Shown here: positions 34,354 through 44,976 of the stretch, in pieces
How the letters are laid out: each line of letters begins with the position of its first letter
How positions within the stretch are numbered: the stretch's first letter is position 1
Source of the DNA: Cerrena zonata
Lineage: Eukaryota > Basidiomycota > Agaricomycetes > Polyporales > Cerrenaceae
Direction: 5' to 3'
Length of the DNA stretch: 64,000 bases
Assembly (NCBI GenBank): GCA_038087015.1
Contig: JASBNA010000047.1
Location: 62,001-126,000, forward strand
Made by a program: the position numbers and the translations under genes
Notes under the pieces: generated by a model
Databases searched by the model: none
Told to the model about the DNA's origin: nothing
The model's input: the letters and a program-made list of their open reading frames with translations, nothing else

Positions 34354-35235
34354 TCTTGATATCTTGAAAAGTATTCAATTTTCATTGAAATGCTAGTGCT
34401 TTATACTTGAACGAAAAAATCTCTGCTCGCTTTCGCATTCCCTATACAATCGATAAGGTATCCAATAATAACTATACAAGATACAAACTAAAGAGTATAA
34501 GGAAGAGTAGTATAGGAAATAACGAATAGCAAAAGAATCAAGGAAGCGTAAGAATTAAGGAAGACAAGGAGTTGCGGCGATAAGGCAAGTACGGCCTTTG
34601 CAGTCGTAGAAGACTCGCATCAAGCTAAAGATACAATGAGGTGTTAAAGGTGGCTCTAAACGGATCTTACTGGTACTGGCTAGAGTACTGACTGGAGTAC
34701 TGACGGGCGTACTGACTGGAGTACTGACTGGAGTACTGACTAGGCACCGACTAGGCACCGACTGTAGAATATGACATCGACTGATTAAGATTTCAGGTGA
34801 GATTAGTGCGACCATGTCTAATAAAAGAAGAAAAAGGGAACAAAAAATGCTGCTACTTATGAGAAAGTAGTATACCGAACTAAAACCAAAACCGTTTTTC
34901 AACTTCTTTCTCTTTTCCTACGGTTTTTCAGAAATAAAGATTGTTCATCGAGAAGTATACTATATTCTTGAACTAGGTTAAGTATTCTGTCCACAGTACA
35001 ACAGTCCAGGCTCTTTCGTTTTTGCTTTTTTGCTTCTTTTGCTGTAGAACAAGCTTTATCACTGGATAAGTGAAATTGGATATTTTGATAAATACACTCT
35101 AGTAACCAACTTGTCACCCGGTTTATAGGTTAGTTTAGTTGGTTTTAATACCGGATTGGTGGGTTTCAGGACGATTTTATATCATTTTCCAGTTTTTTCG
35201 CTGGCTAATATTGTTGCTATCGGGATTTTAATTCA
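34354..35235. other. Divergent region PRO3 / JHD2
   Basis: About 0.88 kb. It contains the 12-bp minisatellite listed separately. Minus-strand open frames at 34555-34902 and 34899-35117 are not supported: the second lacks an ATG and the first is mostly minisatellite and hydrophobic low complexity. Confidence 0.5.
34682..34763. repeat. 12-bp minisatellite (ACTGGAGTACTG) decaying into a 11-bp ACTAGGCACCG pair
   Basis: Five copies of ACTGGAGTACTG (one variant ACGGGCGTACTG) are followed by two copies of ACTAGGCACCG. It is upstream of both PRO3 and JHD2. Confidence 0.9.
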
Positions 35236-37674
35236 ATGCCATTATCTTTTGATAAAAGCTTATTGACGGCCTGTCCGATCTTCAGGCCTAGTGCTGAGGA
35301 GTTTTCAAGTCCTATTGAATACTTATCGAGGCCGGATATCGCTGCCGTTGGTTCAAAATATGGTTTGGTGAAGGTTATTCCTCCTGATGGGTGGAAACCA
35401 CCCTTTCTGTTATCTAGTGATTTCAAATTTCATACCCGTCATCAGAAATTAAGTGATTTAGGGTTGACTACAAGAAGTAGAAAATTTTTCATTAATAATA
35501 TTAATAGATTTTTGAAAATGAGAAGAAAGAAGCAAATAAATTCTTATTTTAAAATCGATGATAAGAAAATATACTATTATGATCTCTATTCGTCAGTGGA
35601 ATCTCATGGCGGTCCTGATAGACTAAATGATGATGTCTGGGGTAGAATTAACTTAAAATTTGGGTTCCCAGCCGATTTTAAAGATTTAAATTTCCAATAC
35701 GAACTTAATATTAAATCTTATGCCCAATTTCTCTCAACTAATTCCAATAAATCGTATGAGTTCCCGGAAAGTGATCTGGAAGATGATTCTGCCAACTGTT
35801 TAGTTTGTGGGAAAAATAACCTGCCTACAACAACATTATTATGTGATAATTGTAATAATCCATTTCATATGAGATGCTTGTCGCCTCCACTTACTTCCAT
35901 ACCAAGCGGAACTTGGTACTGTGATAAATGTTTGATTGGAACTGGGGAATACGGCTTTGAAGAACCGGTGGAGATAAAATATACCTTACCGCAATTTTAT
36001 CAAATGTGTTTGGACTTTGAATCAAGCTTTAAACAAACTTATAATAACAATCAACCATTAACCATTGATTTAATTGAAAAAAAATTTTGGGAATTTATCG
36101 ATATTGAAAAAAATGATTTGGAAGTCAAATATGGGGCCGATATACATAATTTAAGACCGGGTCAAATAAGTGGATTTCCCATGTCAAACACTCCTAATAT
36201 TAAAATTGATTCAAACTTTGAATCTTATATTAAACATCCTTGTAATTTAACAAAACTCCCATTTGCACCCGGCTCCTTGTTGAATTATATAAATACGTCA
36301 ATTTCTGGAATGACAATTCCGTGGATATATATAGGGTCCTTACTTTCCACGTTTTGTTGGCATGTGGAAGATCATTATACATTATCAGCAAATTACTGTC
36401 ATTTCGGAGCTACTAAAAAATGGTATGGAATCTCCTCCAGTTATGCTAACAATTTTGAAAAATTAATGAAAGATTCTGCTCCCGATTTATTCAAAAGACA
36501 ACCGGACTTACTTCATCAACTAGTCACTTTATTATCACCAATGACCCTAGTTAAAAATGGAATCCCGGTAATGTACGCCGATCAACAACCCAATGAATTC
36601 ATAGTGACGTACCCACGCGTTTACCATGCTGGATTCAATAGCGGGTTCAATTTCAACGAGGCGGTTAATTTTGCCATGCCCCAATGGTTAGAGTTTGGTG
36701 AACAATCAATTCACGATTATAAGCTGATTAAGAAGGAGAATGTTTTCGACCATTATCAATTAGTTGAAAATATCCTACACGATTTCCAAAGAAAGAAGGT
36801 GAAGGGAATTCAATTAACCAAGGAGGAAATCAACTTAGTAGAACGATGCATTAAGAGCTATGAATCTTTCTACCAAGCCCAAAGGAATAAACTTGATCAA
36901 TTCAATAAAATTAAGAAAAACTTCATAATCAAGTTCCAACCAAAATTTTTCAAAGAAAGAAAATTCGAAGACGAACAATTAGGTTATTTCCCTCAAGATA
37001 ACAATGGCCAAGATGAAGATTACGAAGACGATTTATGTGATATATGTCGAACCAAAATATCTTATCAATATTGTATTATTGATAATAAGCGTCATAGGTT
37101 TCATACCATTGCGTCATCCGATGCAATGGATTCAAAACTAAAGTCAATCGAGCCAATCACTCCAACCATCAAGCAGGAAGGCACGTTTGAGTCTTTCAAC
37201 AAAATCCCCATAAGTCAATTATTAACTCCCGAATCGTCTCCCTACGAAGAAATCACCAATCGACCTAAAAAAGAGCCTGTTGCCGAGCACGAGCTGGGCC
37301 CGAATGAATGCAAAAGCGAGGCTGACGAGTGGAATAAGTTGATTGAAGACGCAAAGAACGACGACAACGACAATAATCGTAAGCGCCGTCGTTCAAGAAG
37401 AGTCTCCAAGGAAGAAGAACCATTGCACAAAAATCGCAAACCTAATCATCCTACCATCCAGCCAAAGGGGAAAATGACGGTGGTCCAGAATACTTGCAGC
37501 CTCAACCAGCTAAATGACCAGGAGGAAATCAGACTTTGTCTACAATGTTGTTTGAACCTGTGTGGAGAACATGGGGAAAGAGCCCCCATCAACTCTACCC
37601 TAGTCTACGAAATGTATCCCGACACAATGGCCCACCTCATCTCGTCAACCAGGTCCCTTCTACATGATCTCTAA
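35236..37674 (+). CDS. JHD2: JmjC histone H3K4 demethylase, KDM5/Jhd2 type
   Basis: Fe(II)/2-oxoglutarate-dependent demethylase of methylated H3 Lys4, nuclear, repressing transcription and acting in silencing and sporulation in yeast. It has 812 residues, intact. The order is JmjN (CPIFRPSAEEFSSPIEYL, residues 13-45), an ARID-like helical region (about 70-150, with YDLYSSVESHGGPDRL), a PHD finger (187-235, CLVCGKN...CDNC...MRCL...WYCDKCL), then JmjC. JmjC has candidate metal ligands H376, E378 (CWHVEDHY) and H464 (VYHAGFN), with the expected spacing. A C5HC2-type zinc segment is split by a long Lys/Ser linker: CDICRTKISYQYC, then LCLQCCLNLC. S. cerevisiae Jhd2 (728) is usually described without ARID; the region here is more complete. 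Confidence 0.93.
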   Translation: MPLSFDKSLLTACPIFRPSAEEFSSPIEYLSRPDIAAVGSKYGLVKVIPPDGWKPPFLLSSDFKFHTRHQKLSDLGLTTRSRKFFINNINRFLKMRRKKQINSYFKIDDKKIYYYDLYSSVESHGGPDRLNDDVWGRINLKFGFPADFKDLNFQYELNIKSYAQFLSTNSNKSYEFPESDLEDDSANCLVCGKNNLPTTTLLCDNCNNPFHMRCLSPPLTSIPSGTWYCDKCLIGTGEYGFEEPVEIKYTLPQFYQMCLDFESSFKQTYNNNQPLTIDLIEKKFWEFIDIEKNDLEVKYGADIHNLRPGQISGFPMSNTPNIKIDSNFESYIKHPCNLTKLPFAPGSLLNYINTSISGMTIPWIYIGSLLSTFCWHVEDHYTLSANYCHFGATKKWYGISSSYANNFEKLMKDSAPDLFKRQPDLLHQLVTLLSPMTLVKNGIPVMYADQQPNEFIVTYPRVYHAGFNSGFNFNEAVNFAMPQWLEFGEQSIHDYKLIKKENVFDHYQLVENILHDFQRKKVKGIQLTKEEINLVERCIKSYESFYQAQRNKLDQFNKIKKNFIIKFQPKFFKERKFEDEQLGYFPQDNNGQDEDYEDDLCDICRTKISYQYCIIDNKRHRFHTIASSDAMDSKLKSIEPITPTIKQEGTFESFNKIPISQLLTPESSPYEEITNRPKKEPVAEHELGPNECKSEADEWNKLIEDAKNDDNDNNRKRRRSRRVSKEEEPLHKNRKPNHPTIQPKGKMTVVQNTCSLNQLNDQEEIRLCLQCCLNLCGEHGERAPINSTLVYEMYPDTMAHLISSTRSLLHDL

Positions 37675-37711
37675 CGTATAACGTGTATTATTGTATTATC
37701 CCCCATTAATT

Positions 37712-37848
37712 ACTTGTACTAATTAACTACTTGTACTAATTAACTACTTGTACTAATTAACTGCTTGTACTAATTAACTCCTTGTACTAATTAACTACTT
37801 GTACTAACTACTTGTACTAATTAACTACTTGTACTATTAACTACTTTG
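37712..37848. repeat. 17-bp tandem repeat (ACTTGTACTAATTAACT), about 8 copies
   Basis: Eight near-identical copies, one shortened by about four bases and one by one base, with single-base variants at the first position (A, G or C). It starts about 35 bp after the JHD2 stop codon, so it is likely in the transcript's 3' end. Confidence 0.95.
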
Positions 37849-37859
37849 TAATCCAGTAG

Positions 37860-38242
37860 AATATTTTTTGCAGACAAATGAAAACGCCCGCACACCAGGA
37901 TCGTTTTGATTGGGTGAACCAGCGGCGGGTTCCCGGCACGACCCTGGCTCTCGGCCAATCACAGCGCGCGGCTCGCGGAAAACTTTTCTTTCGGACACAC
38001 ACCAAAACTTAATGTATGGACAGTGGTTGTTGGGAGCGGTGCACGACCATAGTTAACTAGTAGCGCTCACTGTTCGGACGAACTAATTTTTTTTTTTTTT
38101 TTTGGTTTCTTTGGTTGAAATATAATTTATTAGTAGTTTCCTCACTCTTTCTCTTTTCTGAAAAGTTAACTTTTAAAATCTACTTCTTACTTTTTCTTGT
38201 TTTAAAGAATCGTTAAGTCTTTAGATTACCAAAGTATCCACG
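37860..38242 (+). promoter_or_regulatory. ATP2 promoter with inverted and direct CCAAT boxes
   Basis: A GC-richer island, relative to surroundings, holds ATTGG at 37909-37913 and CCAATCA at 37955-37961. CCAAT is the core bound by the Hap2/3/5 complex that drives respiratory genes in yeasts. A T16-like run near 38088 lies between the boxes and the ATG. Confidence 0.6.
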
Positions 38243-40326
<2,084 letters not shown>

Positions 40327-40674
40327 GCATACTATGAAACTACGAGTATTATGACATCTAGTGACTTGTGATTTACTCATTTGGGTCACTCAAAAAGAAA
40401 GAAATTATTTTTACGTTTTTACCTAGAACTCTGTTTAAAGAAAAAAAAAATTATTCATATTCATTATAATTTTATAAAAATTTATCTGATTGTATTAATC
40501 TCTGTAAAGTTAATTCAAATTTTTGTAGTTGTTCTCCATCTTTACATCGTCGTGGATGTTGAAAAAGTAGCTCGCGGTACTGAAAATTTTTGAGGACAGG
40601 TTTTCGCCTCCAAATAAAGAAAAAAAAAAATAGATCAGAATACTTGTATTGCAATTGACAGATTTAATAGGAAA
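40327..40674. other. Intergenic region ATP2-STE24
   Basis: AT-rich 3' flank of ATP2 and short 5' flank of STE24. No gene or repeat seen. Confidence 0.5.
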
Positions 40675-42154
40675 ATGGCATTCTCTTTAGCATCTGTATG
40701 TATTCAGTATTGGAGGTTCACCCAGCCTGGAGTTCTTTAGTTGATCCAATTACTAACTTAAACGCCAATGTGGTGTGGGGATATACTTACACCATACAGC
40801 ACTTATTTTTATAAAGGCCTTATCATTTTTGGATGATCCCAGTTTAGACTGGAAAGCCATTATTATTGGCTTAACCATTGCTCAGTTTGCTTTTGAAAAT
40901 TATTTAAGTTATAGACAATATCAAGTTTTAAAGAAAACTTCACCACCTCCCTCTTTGAAAGCTGAAATTAGTCAAGAAACCTTTAATAAATCCCAAGAGT
41001 ATTCTAGAGCCAAAGCTAGATTTGGTTTTTTCACTCGTGGATTTGGTCTTGTTCAAAATCTTCTTACTATTAAATATGATATCATTCCAAAACTTTGGAA
41101 TGCTAGTGGATTCGTTATGCAAAAATTAGCTCCAATCTTACCAAAAGCCATGCGTGGTATTATTACTCAATCTTATTTCTTTATGCATGTTACTCTTGTC
41201 TCTCAATTGCTTTTTTCGTTACCTTTGGAATATTATAGTCAATTCGTTTTGGAAGAAAAATATGGCTTTAATAAACTGACTATTGGTTTATGGATTACTG
41301 ATACAATCAAGTCCTTGTTGTTAAGTATGACTTTTGGTCCTGCTATTGCGGTTGGGTTTTTAAAAATTATTGATTACTATGGTGACTCTTTCATTTTCTA
41401 TACCTGTGGATTTGTCTTATTTGTTCAATTAGTTGGTATGACTATTTTCCCACTTTTCATTCAACCATTATTCAATAAATTCAGTCCTTTGGAAGATGGT
41501 GAATTGAAAACCGCTATTGAAAAATTGGCTTCAGAGCAAGAATTCCCATTAACCAAACTATATGTAATTGATGGCTCAAAGAGATCCTCCCATTCTAATG
41601 CTTATTTCACTGGTTTACCATGGAGTAAACAAATTGTTTTATATGACACTTTGATTAATCATTCAACCGTTGATGAAACGGTTGCTGTTTTGGCTCATGA
41701 AATCGGTCACTGGAAATTGAGTCACTTACCTCAATTGTTAGTTTTCTCCCAAACTCATGTTTTCTTATGTTTCTTAGTCTTTTCTGGATTTATCAAAAAT
41801 AGCTCTTTATTCAAGTCTTTTGGTTTCTTTAATGTTCAACCAACCATCATTGGTTTCACTTTATTCAGTGATATCTTTTCTCCATTTGAATGTTTATCAC
41901 AATTTGCCCTTAACTTATTAACCAGAAAAAACGAATATCAAGCCGATGCTTATGCCAAAAAATTTGGTTATTCTGAAGATTTAGCCAGAGCTTTGATCAA
42001 ATTATTAAGTGAAAACTTATCTGCCATGGATGCTGATTGGTTATATTCTTCTTATCATCACTCTCATCCAATCTTAGCTGAAAGATTGAATGCAATTGGG
42101 TATGTTTCAAAAGAAAAGATTGCCCCTGAACCTGTTGATAAAAAAGAAGATTAG
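40675..42154 (+). CDS. STE24: CAAX prenyl protease (zinc metalloprotease), probable 5' intron
   Basis: ER/inner nuclear membrane protease that removes the AAX tripeptide from prenylated proteins and trims a-factor precursor. The body from FLDDPSLDWK onward is clearly Ste24: LPLEYYSQFVLEEKYGFNK, the pair RSSHSNAYFTGLP, HEIGH (HExxH zinc site) and YQADAYAKKFGYS. The N-terminal codons come from a small first exon: ATG 40675, MAFSLAS, donor GTATGT at 40696. Joining to an AAG acceptor ending at 40816 keeps frame and gives about 452 residues (S. cerevisiae 453). A CAG at 40797-40799 would need another base or a different donor. The GTG-started frame at 40775 lies inside the intron and is not a likely start. 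Confidence 0.92.
40696..40816 (+). other. Proposed STE24 intron (121 nt)
   Basis: Perfect donor GTATGT and branch TACTAAC (40751-40757). The acceptor is ambiguous: CAG ending 40799 is out of frame with the GTATGT donor, while AAG ending 40816 is in frame. An alternative donor GTATTC at 40700 would fit the CAG acceptor. Confidence 0.6.
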
Positions 42155-42325
42155 GCTAAAAGGCTTCTATATATATTCAAATTTAAATATATTTTGTTTA
42201 CCCTGTATCTATTATATAAATTAAATACTATATATATTAAAAGAAAATTAAAAGAAAATCAACTACTGTAAGACGTAAATTTTTAGTTATAGAAATGAAA
42301 GAAACGGAGACTTCATAAAAACTCA

Positions 42326-43052
42326 TTAATAATGGGATGAACGTTTGTATTGATTGTGTAAATCATTATAAGCATTTCTCATCTGAACAAAGCCTAAATG
42401 TATTTTACCAACAAAATGATCAGCTAAACGTCTATCATTATCCAAACGGGATAAATATGCACCACAACCTTCACATACTTGAAGCTTTTGCTGTGATGAC
42501 TGTCCCACATTCTCAGCTATATTTCTAGCTGTCTTGGCCAACTCCTCCCGTTGCTCATATAGCACATTCAATTTTATGCTTTCCTGAAGACTTTTCAAAG
42601 TCTCTTGTTCCAACGTTAAATAATGAATCTCCTGCGTCATCAACCCAATCCTAGTATCGACTGCTTCGAGCTCCTTTGTTACTTCAGCAATCCTGGATTT
42701 CTCCTCCGGCGTATGTTTCAATCTATTCAGTGCAAGTGATATCGTATTATCCAAATCGTTAATAAACGTTTGCAAGTGCTTATAATATTCATACTCAAAC
42801 TCAGGAAATCTTTCCCCCTTTGCGTTTTGTACGATACTCGTAATCGAGTTTATGCTTTTCCAAATGTAATCGTGGACACGGACCCAAATCTTGCTTAGTT
42901 CCTATGAATAGTTCATGAGGACATGTTCCAACCAAGAAGCTCTTGCACACCCGATGGCTCGTGAGTTCTGGTTCTCGACGAACAATCATTGGCGAAATCA
43001 TCGCTTCTTTCCCCATAAGCTGCTCAAGCAACTTTCTTTGCTCCTCGGCCAT
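42326..43052 (-). CDS. LUC7: U1 snRNP protein Luc7, one apparent frameshift
   Basis: Component of the U1 snRNP that stabilises 5' splice-site recognition. About 241 residues after correction (S. cerevisiae 261). The N-terminal half has the CCCH-type finger (CKSFLVGTCPHELF...LGPCPRLH) preceded by MAEEQRKLLEQLMGKE. The C-terminal half has the coiled coil after LQTFINDLDNTI and the second finger CEGCGAYLSRLDNDRRLADHFVGKIHLGF. The frame breaks at a C5 run on the plus strand (42814-42818); four bases would join RKG to ERFPEFEYEY. The break falls inside a conserved linker, so an error is more likely than inactivation. Confidence 0.92.
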
Positions 43053-43500
43053 TGTATCTTTCTTCTTCTATTAATTCCAATCCGTTAGCCTGGACTGTTT
43101 GACCGTTTTCCTTAAACCTTTTGAAGTTGAAAAAAAAAAATCTAATCACATCTCGAAGAACCCGTACATTTTCTGAAAAGAGTGATGAGTCGGCGGGGCC
43201 CTGCACATAAGGAGAGCGGGCATGAACTGGGAAGACTTCCATTTCGTGGGGCCACAGCTTTGAATTGAAAAGATATCACCTAATCTTTACAATTTTTGAA
43301 AGAGGGTAGCAAATACACTCACTAACTTAAAAAGTATTTGGAAGGTGGCTACAGTCAGCACATTGAGAGGTTTTTCTGAAGAGTAAAGAAGCAAAATTGG
43401 TTGAGTTCTGTTTGAAAATTGTGGTCAAATTAGCTATTGAATAAGTTTTTGCTGGTAAATTTATGGTTTATCTGTTTAGGTTCAACACTTCAATGGCACA
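43053..43500. other. Divergent promoter LUC7 / F-box gene
   Basis: A10 run near 43131; otherwise mixed sequence. No gene or repeat recognised. Confidence 0.5.
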
Positions 43501-44973
43501 ATGAGGAAATATCAATTAATGGGACGCAAGAAGGTTGTCCTGAGGACAAGAGGATCCGTTGACTATGCGAGATATCACTTACTATCATTACCGTATGAAA
43601 TACTCTTGCAAATACTAGATCAAATCAAAGACGATATCAGGGCATTGTTGAATCTTTCGTTGTCTTGTTTCAAACTTAATACCATTATTAATAAAACATA
43701 CTTATATAAGAACCTCACTTTCAAAAATCCTTATCAATTTTCAAAGTTTAGCCAGTATCATTTGCCTATAGTAAAATCTTCATTTTCGAGAAAATTAGGC
43801 CTGGATGAATCCAGTTCCAAGATAAATTATATTCAGTCAGTACATTTGATAAATCCTCCTCCTAAGGATTCTTCGAATTATAAAACCAGCATAGCTGGAT
43901 CTTATGGAGTTGAAACAAATCATCGTACAGATAATCAACTAAACTACTCTCACTTTATTCAATCATTTATTTCCTTATTGAATGAAGCTTTTGGTCTTAA
44001 AACAATTCAGATAAGTGAAATTTCTCCTCATTTCACTTTCCCCGATGAAATCACTAATAACGATCATAATTACCTAACCCGTCATATCAAAAGACCCAAA
44101 CCGAAAAGAGTTCTTCCTAATTTGATTCTCAAGGGCCAAACGGGATGGAGTTTACCATTTAAAGTGTCGCATATATCGTCAATTATTAATATTTATGACA
44201 CTATTGAAAACTTGTCCTTGTATAATTTTGTTATCAATGAATCCAAACTAATCGAATACTCAATCCCAAAACCTATAAGCATAATTACACTTACCCTCAA
44301 TGCATGCTTATTTCTAGACTCTTCCTCTAAAAAACAAAACTGCAAAAGAATCGCCCCTGATGTTTTCTCCCAAACCAGTTGTTTGCAACTCTTCAATATT
44401 CAAACAGTTCAAGATTTATCAGCTATAGATTTTGTGAAATTGAATTCAAAGCTACTATGTATTGTCATTGATTTTGACTCAAAAATCTTCTTTGAGTTTA
44501 ACTCTCAAGATAAACATTTCAATTTTTCAAGATATAATAATTTCTTTAAATTAATTTGTTCAGGACAAGGTGGTTATTCTACTTTACAAGAAATTGTTTT
44601 ACTAAATTTTGATTTATTCGACTGCTATGGACATATTCATAACATACGTGAACCAACTCTTGATGAACAAGACGATAATTGGATTGAAACACCTACAGAT
44701 AAATTCCATCAGTTACTATCCCATCTTTCCCGAACCAAAAATTTAACTATAATCTTAAAAGAAACGGAATCGGTGGTACATAAATGTGTCAAGTGCGGTT
44801 TTACTACAGGCGATCGTGATGATCCATTCTCCGACGTTAAAACTATAGGAACTTTAAATCGGACAGAGTGGTCAATTCTACTAGACCCTTTGTTATCAGG
44901 GAATAAAAAATGTAATGTGAAGATTTTAGACCATACATTGAATTCAGTATACACAAGACTTGGTGATCAATGA
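43501..44973 (+). CDS. F-box protein, function unknown
   Basis: 490 residues. An F-box-like motif is at about residues 28-75: LLSLPYEILLQILDQIKDDIRALLNLSLSCFKLNTIINKTYLYKNLTF, a good fit to the L-P-x-E-I/L-L pattern. This suggests a substrate adaptor of an SCF (Skp1-cullin) ubiquitin ligase. The rest has no recognisable LRR or WD repeats, although several LxxLxL segments (ENLSLYNFVIN, ITLTLNACLFL) could be irregular leucine-rich strands. A Cys pair near the end (HKCVKCGF) may bind a metal. The start could be ATG 43501 or the Met at residue 7. The frame is intact. Its stop is only a few bases from the proposed last exon of the convergent GAS4-like gene. Confidence 0.8.
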   Translation: MRKYQLMGRKKVVLRTRGSVDYARYHLLSLPYEILLQILDQIKDDIRALLNLSLSCFKLNTIINKTYLYKNLTFKNPYQFSKFSQYHLPIVKSSFSRKLGLDESSSKINYIQSVHLINPPPKDSSNYKTSIAGSYGVETNHRTDNQLNYSHFIQSFISLLNEAFGLKTIQISEISPHFTFPDEITNNDHNYLTRHIKRPKPKRVLPNLILKGQTGWSLPFKVSHISSIINIYDTIENLSLYNFVINESKLIEYSIPKPISIITLTLNACLFLDSSSKKQNCKRIAPDVFSQTSCLQLFNIQTVQDLSAIDFVKLNSKLLCIVIDFDSKIFFEFNSQDKHFNFSRYNNFFKLICSGQGGYSTLQEIVLLNFDLFDCYGHIHNIREPTLDEQDDNWIETPTDKFHQLLSHLSRTKNLTIILKETESVVHKCVKCGFTTGDRDDPFSDVKTIGTLNRTEWSILLDPLLSGNKKCNVKILDHTLNSVYTRLGDQ

Positions 44974-44976
44974 AGA

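Noticed and set aside
34555..35117. Minus-strand small genes upstream of PRO3
   Set aside because: One consists largely of minisatellite translation, the other has no ATG start. Some protein-like stretches exist but no family or splice signal supports them.
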